From: Legionellales bacterium
GTDB lineage: Bacteria; Pseudomonadota; Gammaproteobacteria; Berkiellales; Berkiellaceae
Direction: 5' to 3'
Assembly: GCA_023266435.1 (NCBI GenBank)
Contig: JAHFQF010000004.1
Location: forward strand, 1,012-29,243
DNA: 28,232 nt
The position numbers and the translations under genes are program-made. Shown here one piece after another: positions 1-7,665 of the stretch. The number at the start of each line of letters is the position of its first letter. Within the stretch, counting starts at the first letter, position 1. Under the pieces are notes generated by a model, which did not search any database, was not told where the DNA came from, and was given only the letters and a program-made list of their open reading frames with translations.

Positions 1-201
1 CAGCAGTTTCTTCTTCAACTTTAGCACGTTGCACGGCTTCTTCTTGGCGCACAGCTTCTAAACGCGCAGCTTCTTGTTCTTGTCTAGCGCGAGCAGCAGT
101 TTCTTCTTCAACTTTAGCACGCTGCACGGCTTCTTCTTGGCGCACAGCTTCTAAACGCGCAGCTTCTTGTTCTTGTCTGGCGCGAGCAGCAGTTTCTTCT
201 T
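1..201 (-). repeat. 93-bp tandem coding repeat (31 aa)
   Basis: The same sequence restarts at 1, 94 and 187, a period of exactly 93 bases. The copies at 1 and 94 are almost identical (for example g/a at the base before the GCGCGAG block). The copy at 187 matches for about 15 bases before diverging. The period is a multiple of three, so copy number can change without a frameshift. The array continues off the left edge. Confidence 0.9.
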
Positions 202-1126
202 GAACACGCAAGGCTTCTTGACGAGCCTGTTCTTCTGCTTCACGAGCAACCTGCACATCCATTTGCTCAAATCCATGTCCGATAATCGCCATTTGAGCAT
301 CTTCACGTAAAGCGGTTAATATCGCAGCAGCATCATCTTCTTTTGTTATTTCACTTAGAGCATCGTGTAATGCTTGTACAACCAGGCGCTCAGCAGTTTG
401 GATCAGCACTGGATCATCACCCTGTGTTTCAGCCAATGCGGCCTCTGCATCATCTAGCACTGTTTGAATTGCAGCCACCTCATCATCCGCACCAGTCTGA
501 TCAAGGGCAACAATCGTGCGCTCCATATCTTCATCTGATTGATCTCCAGGTAGCGCAATAATTGTGCAATCCATATCTTCATCTTCTGATAGCACCGCAG
601 CGTTAACATCAATACCTTGAGTAGTCTGTTGTTTGTGAGCTTCTTTGGTGCTCATATCGCTTGAGTCAGCGTGTAATACTGCCTCAGTATCTACAGTTGC
701 TTGAGATGCCAATGTAGCAAGAAATCCTAATCCGACTGGAGCGTTTTGCTCTCTTAATAACTCCTCGTCACTCACTGTAACGGCCTCTCCTCCGGGTCCT
801 CTACGAACTATTGGCATATCTCTTTCCTCTCTATCATCTTGTTGAATACTGACAGCCACGTGTTGTACAGCTTCGGTGCCTGCTTGCTGTCTAAGAGAGG
901 CTACGTGTGCTCTATAATCAGCACGCGTCAATCGAAGAATTTCTTTCTTTTTACCTTGAAGATGGCCGCTGCTATAGGTTTCATCACCTAAAAAAATCGC
1001 CCAATCCGGAGTAAGGATCAAATGCTGCGGATCGTATTGAATATCAGAGTCCGCTAACCGTGAGCTCTGAGCACCTAACAAATGATTGGCGGGCTTCCAC
1101 TGCCCTCTCTTTGTTTTCTTCTTCAT
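1..1126 (-). CDS. Coiled-coil repeat protein of unknown function (C-terminus beyond left edge)
   Basis: An open frame runs from an ATG at 1126 to the left edge without a stop, so at least 375 residues are visible and the C-terminus is missing. The N-terminus is basic (MKKKTKRGQW) with no signal peptide. The middle is acidic and holds a short internal duplication (SEDEDMDCTIIAL, then SDEDMERTIVAL). From about residue 295 it becomes an Ala/Glu/Arg/Gln-rich helix built on 31-residue repeats (ETAARARQEQEAARLEAVRQ and so on), typical of a long coiled coil. A GGAG lies 11 bases before the ATG. No family was recognised. Repeat-rich coiled-coil proteins are frequent among exported proteins of intracellular gammaproteobacteria, so an effector role is possible, but nothing here proves secretion. 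Confidence 0.85.
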   Translation of the reverse strand, partial: MKKKTKRGQWKPANHLLGAQSSRLADSDIQYDPQHLILTPDWAIFLGDETYSSGHLQGKKKEILRLTRADYRAHVASLRQQAGTEAVQHVAVSIQQDDREERDMPIVRRGPGGEAVTVSDEELLREQNAPVGLGFLATLASQATVDTEAVLHADSSDMSTKEAHKQQTTQGIDVNAAVLSEDEDMDCTIIALPGDQSDEDMERTIVALDQTGADDEVAAIQTVLDDAEAALAETQGDDPVLIQTAERLVVQALHDALSEITKEDDAAAILTALREDAQMAIIGHGFEQMDVQVAREAEEQARQEALRVQEETAARARQEQEAARLEAVRQEEAVQRAKVEEETAARARQEQEAARLEAVRQEEAVQRAKVEEETA

Positions 1127-1302
1127 AATAGTATTTTCTCCAACTTATAAATGAGCATAAGAAAAGTGAGCGTTTTAAAATTATTATTCTATTTTTCAAC
1201 TGTTTGTAAGTTTACTGATTTCTTTCAAGTAAATCAATAGCTACGAGACTTACCCGTATGACATGTTAAGGTTCGGTGCATACCCCCGATTAATACATTA
1301 AA

Positions 1303-1312
1303 GTGAGTGTCC
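1303..1312 (+). repeat. Isolated copy of the GTGNGTGTCC word
   Basis: AAGTGAGTGTCCC in the non-coding gap between the first two genes. It is the only copy of this word outside the 9.9-16.4 kb cluster. A one-mismatch relative (ATGGGTGTCC on the minus strand) occurs at 2331-2340 inside the next gene. Confidence 0.6.
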
Positions 1313-1342
1313 CATGCCCCCCTCCCATGACTCCTAAAAGAC

Positions 1343-1365
1343 AAAGGGCGCCATTGGCGCCCTTT
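1343..1365 (-). terminator. Rho-independent terminator-like hairpin
   Basis: A 10-bp perfect stem (AAAGGGCGCC / GGCGCCCTTT) with a 3-base loop lies 22 bases past the stop of the 1387-2361 gene. On the minus strand it is followed by TGTCTTTT. The other strand has only TATTTTAT, so it could work weakly in both directions. Confidence 0.7.
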
Positions 1366-1386
1366 ATTTTATGGTGATATATTTAT

Positions 1387-2361
1387 CTAGGATTCATCAG
1401 AGCTACCAGCGCCAAGTCGAGGGCGCGGAAATCTAGCAGGCATTTGATCTACCTTACCAGTAGTATCCAAGCGCATACTATCCAATGAATTAGGCTCGCG
1501 AAAAGATGTTGTTTGATCATACTCAGCAGACCGATCCCATGCTGGGAAGACTCCTGTTGGGCGAAGAGTACTCATGTAATCATCAGCAGCTGAAAATCTC
1601 GTTGATTGAGGATCGCATTCAGAAGCCATAACAGTCTCACCAAGTCTGAATCTCCGTGATGATTCAGCGCTGTCTCGAGAGTCACGAGAAAAATCGCCTT
1701 CTTGCTCTGGTTCAAAAGTGTAACCAGATGCCCTAGATTCACGCTCATCTGGAGGAATATAGCCGCCGCGAGGAGCATCGCCGTCACGAGTAGCAGCGTG
1801 TGGCGATTGATCCTGGCCATCTTCCTGATCTATACGTACATATTTCATTTGAGCGTGTTTTTTTCTCGCTGCATACTGAGTCAAGGCGATACGCAATGGA
1901 ATTTTTAAGCACAAGGTTAATGGATAGGCTGCAATTTGAGTAACACCGCGAACCAAAGTAGCAACTGCCGTTAATAATCTAGGAATAATCATTCCCAGCT
2001 GAATACCTACAGTCTTGAAACCCGCTTTAGGACCCTGTTTAAAACCTGTTACACTGCGCACTACAGTTTTCAATGGCGTCCCAATAATCAATAGGACCCC
2101 GTTAATAGCATTTTTAAGCCCAACGACAATTTGCTTTGCATCTGTTTTTACAGGATCTCGACCTGTGTATGGCTTAAAAGTATTTAGGAAGTCGTAAGCC
2201 ATATTTTTTACAGGCTTGCTTGTGTCTCCAAACTCTATGGTTAAATCGCTTCCAAATCTGGTCGCCTTAAAATCGCTCCAAAGTTTCTTTAAACCTGTTT
2301 TTTTGGGGGCAAACATAGGCTTCCCATCACGGACACCCATATAGTTGTCTCTATGCGACAT
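1387..2361 (-). CDS. Hypothetical protein with hydrophobic/amphipathic central region
   Basis: No family recognised. The frame opens at an ATG at 2376, but a GGAGAG lies 7 bases before the next in-frame ATG at 2361 (MSHRDNYMGV), so I prefer that start (324 aa); the longer form would have 329. The first half is basic. Between roughly residues 85 and 165 there are several hydrophobic or amphipathic stretches (NGVLLIIGTPL, VGIQLGMIIPRLLTAVATLV, QIAAYPLTLCLKIPL) that could associate with a membrane. The C-terminal half is polar, rich in Ser, Arg, Asp and Glu, and probably disordered. There is no signal peptide. This layout resembles candidate effectors of intracellular bacteria, but that is inference. 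A promoter-like sequence lies upstream and a terminator hairpin downstream, so it appears to be a single-gene unit. Confidence 0.8.
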   Translation of the reverse strand: MSHRDNYMGVRDGKPMFAPKKTGLKKLWSDFKATRFGSDLTIEFGDTSKPVKNMAYDFLNTFKPYTGRDPVKTDAKQIVVGLKNAINGVLLIIGTPLKTVVRSVTGFKQGPKAGFKTVGIQLGMIIPRLLTAVATLVRGVTQIAAYPLTLCLKIPLRIALTQYAARKKHAQMKYVRIDQEDGQDQSPHAATRDGDAPRGGYIPPDERESRASGYTFEPEQEGDFSRDSRDSAESSRRFRLGETVMASECDPQSTRFSAADDYMSTLRPTGVFPAWDRSAEYDQTTSFREPNSLDSMRLDTTGKVDQMPARFPRPRLGAGSSDES

Positions 2362-2410
2362 ATTCTCACTCTCCATAATTATTTAACACTACAATTGAAA
2401 TAAGTCATCA

Positions 2411-2439
2411 TTTTAAATAAAAAAATCACTCAAAGTCAA
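2411..2439 (-). promoter_or_regulatory. Putative sigma70 promoter of the 1387-2361 gene
   Basis: On the minus strand a TTGACT (-35) is followed after 17 bases by TTAAAA (-10) in an A/T-rich stretch, about 50 bases before the preferred start codon. The -35 is strong and the -10 is weak. Confidence 0.4.
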
Positions 2440-2485
2440 AAATTTATAGGTGTATATTCAAGTAAAATCAAATGGGAGGAGCGCG

Positions 2486-2677
2486 TTATATTTCGTCTAA
2501 CCAAGCCATCTGTACGGCCTCCAACACACGCTCATTAGCCCGATCGGGCGCCCCTTGAAATCCTGGTAACGCACATATCCATTGATGCAAATCCGTAAAG
2601 CGTATACTTAAAGGCGCGACGTCTGGATAGGTTTCTGCTAATGCAATGGCTATTGCTTGTGTGTCTGTCCAGTCCAT
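2486..2677 (-). CDS. iscX: IscX, small acidic isc operon protein
   Basis: 63 residues, matching the usual 65-66 of IscX (YfhJ). It shows the conserved pattern W-T-D near the start, YPDVAPLSIRFTDLHQWICA in the middle and LEAVQMAWLDEI at the end. In other bacteria IscX binds IscS and ferrous iron and tunes cysteine desulfurase activity. It is the last gene of the operon and begins 2 bases after the fdx stop codon, so it is probably translated by coupling. No clear terminator hairpin was found after it. Confidence 0.95.
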   Translation of the reverse strand: MDWTDTQAIAIALAETYPDVAPLSIRFTDLHQWICALPGFQGAPDRANERVLEAVQMAWLDEI

Positions 2678-2679
2678 AC

Positions 2680-3018
2680 TTAATGCCCTTCTGAAATTTG
2701 GTTAATGGTGTATTTGGGGATTTCTACTTCTAAGTCAGTATCTCCCACCACAACTTGGCAACTCAAACGTGAATTCGACGTTAGACCCCAGGCTTTATCT
2801 AGTAGATCCTCTTCTAGATCTTCGGCCGTTTCTAGAGAGTTATATCCTTTACGCACAATCACGTGACAGGTCGTACAAGCACAGGACTTTTCACAGGCGT
2901 GCTCGATTTCAATTCCCTGCGCTAACGCAACATCGATTAATTTTTCCCCGGGTGTTGCATCCACCACAGCCCCTTTGGGGCATAAGGTTTCATGAGGAAA
3001 AAAAGTAATTTTAGGCAT
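2680..3018 (-). CDS. fdx: [2Fe-2S] ferredoxin of the ISC system
   Basis: 112 residues from the ATG at 3018, chosen because GAGGGGA lies at ribosome-binding distance and the product then starts MPKITFFPHE like other Fdx proteins. A longer frame to 3084 would run into the hscA reading frame and adds nothing conserved. Cluster ligands are Cys42, Cys48, Cys51 and Cys87, the same numbers as in E. coli Fdx; Cys46 is an extra cysteine. It supplies electrons for Fe-S cluster assembly on IscU. The start overlaps the end of hscA by 8 bases, and iscX follows after 2 bases. Confidence 0.95.
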   Translation of the reverse strand: MPKITFFPHETLCPKGAVVDATPGEKLIDVALAQGIEIEHACEKSCACTTCHVIVRKGYNSLETAEDLEEDLLDKAWGLTSNSRLSCQVVVGDTDLEVEIPKYTINQISEGH

Positions 3019-5002
3019 CGTAGGTCCCCTCTTTTTCCCACTGATTGACTGTTTTCTGCTGCAAACTGACTGTGAGCTGCGCATTAAAACGTTTGACTAA
3101 AAATGTCTCAGCCAATTCTTCACATTGTTTTAAAGATTGGCTTAGTGCTCTGAGATCAGTAGACAAATGTTGATTGAGCGCTGAAATTGCTTGCTCTAAA
3201 GCATCCAACTCATTAGCAGAGAGCAACTGTTTTGCATCACCTAATGCCTGCTTTAAAGTAGCTAATAATTGCTGTGCTTCAACTTGTTTGGCTGTAAATT
3301 TCTTGATTAGCACATCTGACTCTGCATGCACAATGGCATCCGCCAACATCGCATCGACTGCTTGCTGATCTAAACCATAGCGCGCATTCACTTCAAATTG
3401 AACTTGGCTGCCTGTTTGTGCTTCTTTGGCTGACACACACAGCAAACCATCCGCATCGATTTGAAAAACCACCTCCACTTCTACCAGGCCAGCTGGTCTA
3501 CGAGGTAAATTTTTTAACTCAAAGTGCGCCAAACTACGGCAGTCTTTGGCCAGCTCTCGCTCGCCTTGTAGAACATGAAATTGCATGCCGGTTTGATTGT
3601 CTGCATAGGTTGTATAACGCTGGGTCACTTGACTGGGTAGCGGCGTGTTACGTGCAATGATTTTTTCTGAAACCCCACCCATCATTTCTAAGCCTACTGA
3701 CAGCGGTAGCACATCAAGTAACAAGTCACCGTCTAAGGCATTACCTGCTAGTACATAAGCTTGTCTTGCTGCGCCCATGGCGACCACTTGATCAGGGTTT
3801 AAGGATTGCTCTGGGATTTTCTCAAAAAAGGCTTGTACTTGCTGTTGTACGCAGGGTACCCGTGTGGAGCCTCCCACTAAAATCACTTGATCTAAACTGG
3901 CCACAGTTTGCTGTGCATCCGCCAACGCTTGTTTACATACTTGTAGTGTCTTGTCAATAAGCGGCTGAATGGTAACCTCAAACTCGTCGCGTGTGATCAC
4001 TGTTTGCCAATGTAACGCCCCGACTCTGTCATCAAGCCTCACAGAATCTGCATGACTTAATTGCTCTTTGAGATGCTTAGCAATCCACTTGAGTTGTTTA
4101 CTATGCGCAGTCGTTTCTGGTTTGATGCCTGTTTTTTGAATAATCAGCGCCATCAACGCCAAATCAAAATCATCTCCACCTAAAACAGTGTCGCCTGCCG
4201 TCGCTAATACACGATAAACACCTTTTTCTAATGAAACAATCGAAATATCAAAGGTTCCACCACCCAGATCATACACAGCATATACTCTGCCCCCTTTGAT
4301 TTTATACTGCGTTGTTTTCGTCGACTCGCAATCCTCATGTACGTCACTGTACACCCCGGGTTGCTCGCAACTCAACGCCTTGTCTAAAATCAAAGGGGTT
4401 TGAGTACAGATACTACGAGAAAGCTGGGACTGGCCATAGGCTAATGCTGCTGCTGTGGGTTCATTGAGTAAACGTAAGACGGTGAGTCCGGCTTTTTCAG
4501 CAGCCAGCTTGGTCGCTTGTCGCGCCACCTCATCAAAATACGCAGGCACTGTGATCACAGCCTGATGCACTGTATGGCCTAAATATTTTTCTGCTCGCTT
4601 TTTAAGTGTCAATAAAATCCGCGCTGATAAATCCACTGGCTGTATAGGTCCAGCAAAAGATTGAAAGCACACTGTATTATCTCGCTCACAAAAACCAGTT
4701 TCTGCGGCAGATTGTTTTAATGCGCATAAAGCAGGCGTTTCTTTACCCATGAGGCGTTTAAAAGAAGAAAATACACAGTCTTTATCAGGATGAGCCAACG
4801 CTGCTCGTCCTACTAGATATTCGCCCTCTCTCAAAGCCACTACAGAAGGCAATAAGACTTCACCTTGCTCATCAGGCAATACCACCGCTCGGCCATCTTG
4901 CCAGACTGCCACTAGAGAATACGTGGTTCCCAAATCAATACCAATGCTGAGCTTATCTCGCACTCGGCTGGTTTGAGGTTCTTGTAATGTTAATAATGCC
5001 AT
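3011..5002 (-). CDS. hscA: HscA, Hsp70-class chaperone for Fe-S cluster transfer, with an in-frame insertion
   Basis: 663 residues; E. coli HscA has 616. It is an Hsp70-type ATPase that works with HscB to release Fe-S clusters from IscU. The nucleotide-binding domain shows IGIDLGTTYSLVAVW (20-34), VPAYFDEVARQATKLAAEKAGL (152-173), LLNEPTAAALAYG (178-190), YDLGGGTFDISI (244-255) and VILVGGSTRVP further on, followed by the substrate-binding domain. Between AYG190 and AVYDLGGG the usual linker of about 8 residues is replaced by about 50. Most of the extra (about residues 203-237) is encoded by the 108-bp palindrome at 4291-4398. AAGG lies 7 bases before the ATG. Apart from the insert, the phosphate and connect motifs look intact, so it is probably functional. 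The gap to hscB holds a REP-like element. Confidence 0.96.
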   Translation of the reverse strand: MALLTLQEPQTSRVRDKLSIGIDLGTTYSLVAVWQDGRAVVLPDEQGEVLLPSVVALREGEYLVGRAALAHPDKDCVFSSFKRLMGKETPALCALKQSAAETGFCERDNTVCFQSFAGPIQPVDLSARILLTLKKRAEKYLGHTVHQAVITVPAYFDEVARQATKLAAEKAGLTVLRLLNEPTAAALAYGQSQLSRSICTQTPLILDKALSCEQPGVYSDVHEDCESTKTTQYKIKGGRVYAVYDLGGGTFDISIVSLEKGVYRVLATAGDTVLGGDDFDLALMALIIQKTGIKPETTAHSKQLKWIAKHLKEQLSHADSVRLDDRVGALHWQTVITRDEFEVTIQPLIDKTLQVCKQALADAQQTVASLDQVILVGGSTRVPCVQQQVQAFFEKIPEQSLNPDQVVAMGAARQAYVLAGNALDGDLLLDVLPLSVGLEMMGGVSEKIIARNTPLPSQVTQRYTTYADNQTGMQFHVLQGERELAKDCRSLAHFELKNLPRRPAGLVEVEVVFQIDADGLLCVSAKEAQTGSQVQFEVNARYGLDQQAVDAMLADAIVHAESDVLIKKFTAKQVEAQQLLATLKQALGDAKQLLSANELDALEQAISALNQHLSTDLRALSQSLKQCEELAETFLVKRFNAQLTVSLQQKTVNQWEKEGTYDA
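4291..4398 (+). repeat. 108-bp palindromic element inserted in frame in hscA
   Basis: The ends are a perfect 14-bp inverted repeat (CCCCTTTGATTTTA at 4291-4304, its complement at 4385-4398). Inside lie a second pair (GCGTTG at 4309, CAACGC at 4373) and a central pair (TGTAC at 4338, GTACA at 4349), all centred near 4345. The whole could fold as one imperfect hairpin. Its length is 36 codons exactly and it carries no stop in the hscA frame, so it is translated into about residues 203-237. This is the behaviour known for Rickettsia palindromic elements; relationship to those is not established. Confidence 0.8.
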
Positions 5003-5072
5003 TTTGTAACCTTGTACTACCTACACATTGTAACTGCATCTATACTCTTCTGCTTTGCTTTTAGGAAAATGT

Positions 5073-5151
5073 CGTCATTGCGAGGAGGGTACTCCCGACG
5101 CGGCAATCCAGCAACCGAAGCCTGGATTGCTTCGCTATGCTCGCAATGACG
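5073..5151 (+). repeat. REP-like palindromic element between hscB and hscA
   Basis: The ends CGTCATTGCGAG (5073) and CTCGCAATGACG (5140-5151) are exact complements, and GGCAATCCAG / CTGGATTGC form a second inverted pair inside. This is the common 'GTCATTGCGAGG...GCAATCCAG' palindrome dispersed through many intergenic regions of bacterial genomes. It fills nearly half of the 171-base hscB-hscA gap. It could form a stem in the operon mRNA and affect relative expression of hscA-fdx-iscX. Confidence 0.85.
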
Positions 5152-5173
5152 AACTCCTAATTTCAAAGTGGAA

Positions 5174-5653
5174 TCAATATAGCAGTCGCTCTATGTATTT
5201 TAATGTTTGCAGTGTCTCAATCAGCCTATCAGCAGCAGCACTTTCGGAAAAAAGCTGTTGAAGATGCGCTTCGTATTGTTTTTTCGCTTCTTGAATCTCG
5301 CTGATCACCCGTTCTTTTTCGACAGGCGAGATTGCATCCTCTAAAGCTTCCTGCCATTGCAATTGTTGCATTAAAAACTCAGAGGACACTTGGTTTTTCA
5401 AGGTATCAAAGTGAACCCCCTGTAATAACAGCAAATACTTGGCACGCAAAAGTGGGGTTTTTAAAACCTGATAGGCTTCGTTAATTTGACCGGCAATTTG
5501 TTGTGCGTGAGCACGTGTAATGCTGTCAGCTTGCCGATAATTATCAGGATGCGCTTTTTGTTGTAATAACCGATAATGCTGCTCTAATACCTCTTGATTC
5601 ATCTCAAACTGCTGTGGCACTTGTAATAATTCAAAAAAATTAGACAGCGACAT
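5174..5653 (-). CDS. hscB: HscB, J-domain co-chaperone of HscA
   Basis: 159 residues. The N-terminal J domain begins NFFELLQVPQQF and contains the diagnostic HPD triplet at 35-37 (AHPDNYRQ), which stimulates Hsp70 ATPase. The C-terminal part (about 85-159) is the helical bundle that binds IscU in homologues. It begins 2 bases after iscA, so translation is probably coupled. Downstream it is separated from its partner hscA by the palindromic element at 5073-5151. Confidence 0.95.
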   Translation of the reverse strand: MSLSNFFELLQVPQQFEMNQEVLEQHYRLLQQKAHPDNYRQADSITRAHAQQIAGQINEAYQVLKTPLLRAKYLLLLQGVHFDTLKNQVSSEFLMQQLQWQEALEDAISPVEKERVISEIQEAKKQYEAHLQQLFSESAAADRLIETLQTLKYIERLLY

Positions 5654-5655
5654 GA

Positions 5656-6012
5656 TTATTCATCATCTTTTAAATTAAAGCTTTCACCGCATCCACATTG
5701 CGATTCGACATTTGGGTTATTAAAAGTAATCCCTTGTTGTACACCCTCAATTTTATACTCAATGACAGTGCCACCTTTTAAAAATTTCAGGTAAGTCTCT
5801 TTATCAATGATGACATTGACCGCTGCATCTTGAAACTGATAGTCATGCTCTTTTTTATCATAAGCATACTCTAAAATATACTCATAGCCCGAGCACCCAG
5901 CCTTTTTAACACCCACACGGATACCAATCACATCTGTTTTTTGAGCCAATAATTTCTGCAAATAATTGGCTGCCTCGGGGCTTACTTTAATACCCTGATC
6001 CTCAAACGCCAT
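5656..6012 (-). CDS. iscA: IscA, A-type Fe-S carrier protein
   Basis: 118 residues with the A-type pattern: GIRVGVKKAGCSGYEYILEY around Cys40 and SQCGCGESF with Cys106 and Cys108 near the C-terminus. These three cysteines bind iron or the cluster in IscA/ErpA/SufA. It is slightly longer than E. coli IscA (107 aa), with an added acidic tail and N-terminus. Position between iscU and hscB makes IscA the best assignment over ErpA. Its start overlaps the iscU end by 11 bases. Confidence 0.94.
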   Translation of the reverse strand: MAFEDQGIKVSPEAANYLQKLLAQKTDVIGIRVGVKKAGCSGYEYILEYAYDKKEHDYQFQDAAVNVIIDKETYLKFLKGGTVIEYKIEGVQQGITFNNPNVESQCGCGESFNLKDDE

Positions 6013-6409
6013 CTGCCACTTCCTGCACTGTGTGTTTTTGTTTATAGTCTGCGATCGCTGCTTTAATGGCGTCTTCGGCCAAAATAGAGCAGTGTATTTT
6101 GACGGGTGGCAAGCTTAATTCTTTAGCAATCTCATCGTTTTTAATTTGTGTGGCTTCCTCTAAGCTCATGCCTGCCAGCATTTGTGTCGCTAAAGAGCTA
6201 GAGGCAATAGCCGAACCACAACCATAGGTCTTGAATACAGCTTCTTCAATCACGTCGGTTTCGGGATTCACACGAATTTGTAGCTTCATGACGTCGCCAC
6301 AAGCTGGCGCGCCCACCAAACCCGTACCAACATTCACATCATTTTTATCGAGACTACCTACGTTACGTGGATTCTCATAGTGATCAATGACTTTTTCATT
6401 GTAAGGCAT
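6002..6409 (-). CDS. iscU: IscU, Fe-S cluster assembly scaffold
   Basis: 135 residues. Ligands are visible: Cys37 with Asp39 (GAPACGDVMKLQI), Cys64 (TYGCGSAIASSS), and His106-Cys107 in the LPPVKIHCSILAEDAI segment. The LPPVK sequence is the HscA recognition motif, which fits the presence of hscA/hscB in the same operon. Strong ribosome-binding site AGGGGA. Located 22 bases after iscS. Confidence 0.97.
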   Translation of the reverse strand: MPYNEKVIDHYENPRNVGSLDKNDVNVGTGLVGAPACGDVMKLQIRVNPETDVIEEAVFKTYGCGSAIASSSLATQMLAGMSLEEATQIKNDEIAKELSLPPVKIHCSILAEDAIKAAIADYKQKHTVQEVADGV

Positions 6410-6431
6410 TGTATTTCCCCTATTATTTTTG

Positions 6432-7646
6432 TTAATGCGCGGCCCATTGCACCTGTGTTAAATCAATTCCTTCTTGCACCATCTCCCAAAGTGGCGATAG
6501 CGCTCTTAATTTTTCTACTGCTTGACGTATGGCTTGAATAGCCTCATCCACCTCTGCTTCGGTTGTAAAGCGACCAATACTAATACGTAAAGAGCTATGG
6601 GCTAACTCATCACTGAGCCCCAACGCACGCAGTACATAAGAAGGCTCTAAACTCGCAGAAGTACAAGCTGATCCAGAGGAAACAGCCAAGTGGCTCAAGC
6701 CCATCATGAGAGACTCACCCTCGATGTAATTAAAGCTGATATTCAGGTTTCCAGGTAAACGGCGATCATAGTCTCCATTGACTACCACGGCTTCTAAGCC
6801 TTGAAATCCTTGCAACAATCTATCGCGCAATGCACGCATTTTTTCCGCGCTTTCTTGCATTTCGGCTTTTGCAATACGACAGGCCTCACCAAATCCTGCA
6901 ATCTGATGCGTGGCCAATGTGCCTGAACGCATACCACGCTCATGCCCGCCCCCATGCATTTGTGCTTCTAAACGCACACGAGGTTTACGTCTCACATACA
7001 AAGCTCCGATACCTTTTGGACCGTACATTTTATGGGCTGAAAGCGACAACAAATCGACTTTTAAAGTGTCCATGTCAATCGGCAAAATAACTCCACTTTG
7101 TGCCGCATCCACATGAAATAACGTCTCATTAGCACGCGCAATCTCACCAATCGCAGCAATGTCTTGGATAACGCCAATTTCATTATTTGCATGCATGATG
7201 GAGATCAAAATCGTGTCTTTTCTGAGTGCTTTTTTGAGCTCATCGACATCGATCAATCCGCTTGGCAAGGGAGACAAATACGTCACCTCAAAGCCCTCTC
7301 TTTCTAGCTGACGACAGCTGTCTAACACGGCTTTATGCTCTGTTTTACAAGTAATAATGTGCTTGCCTTTGGTGTGATAAAAGTGCGCCACACCTTTGAT
7401 TGCAAGATTATTTGACTCAGTCGCGCCCGACGTAAATACAATTTCACGAGGATCAGCATGAATCAAATCAGCCACTTGTTGTCTGGCTGTATTGATGATA
7501 TTTTCCGCCTCCCAACCATACTGGTGGGATCGCGAAGCGGGATTACCATAGGTATTGCTTAAGCAGGATACCATGATCTGTACAACTCGAGGATCTAGTG
7601 GACAAGTGGCCGCGTAGTCTAGGTATATCCGTTTTTTATCACTCAT
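6432..7646 (-). CDS. iscS: IscS, cysteine desulfurase (group I)
   Basis: 404 residues from the ATG at 7646, the same length as E. coli IscS, with GAAAGG in front. An open frame extends to 7763 but that part overlaps the end of the preceding gene and is not conserved. PLP-binding lysine is Lys206 (SLSAHKMYGPKGIGALYV). The mobile-loop catalytic cysteine is Cys328 (SSGSACTSASLEPSYVL), the long-loop group I type. The reaction converts cysteine to alanine and passes sulfur to IscU and other acceptors. It is the second desulfurase in this operon; the long catalytic loop and the place just before iscU identify it as the true IscS. Confidence 0.96.
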   Translation of the reverse strand: MSDKKRIYLDYAATCPLDPRVVQIMVSCLSNTYGNPASRSHQYGWEAENIINTARQQVADLIHADPREIVFTSGATESNNLAIKGVAHFYHTKGKHIITCKTEHKAVLDSCRQLEREGFEVTYLSPLPSGLIDVDELKKALRKDTILISIMHANNEIGVIQDIAAIGEIARANETLFHVDAAQSGVILPIDMDTLKVDLLSLSAHKMYGPKGIGALYVRRKPRVRLEAQMHGGGHERGMRSGTLATHQIAGFGEACRIAKAEMQESAEKMRALRDRLLQGFQGLEAVVVNGDYDRRLPGNLNISFNYIEGESLMMGLSHLAVSSGSACTSASLEPSYVLRALGLSDELAHSSLRISIGRFTTEAEVDEAIQAIRQAVEKLRALSPLWEMVQEGIDLTQVQWAAH

Positions 7647-7665
7647 TGTCTGCGCCTTTCTTAGT

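Noticed and set aside
1..201. Possible CRISPR or satellite array
   Set aside because: Units are contiguous with no spacers, period 93 is a multiple of three, and the frame encodes a coiled coil.
5055..5261. 68-codon plus-strand ORF reading CRHCEEGTPDAAIQQ
   Set aside because: It is the translation of the REP-like palindrome; RHCEE...LLRYARND peptides are a known artefact of this repeat.
6830..7116. Two plus-strand ORFs inside iscS
   Set aside because: They are reverse-frame shadows of a gene with intact catalytic residues.
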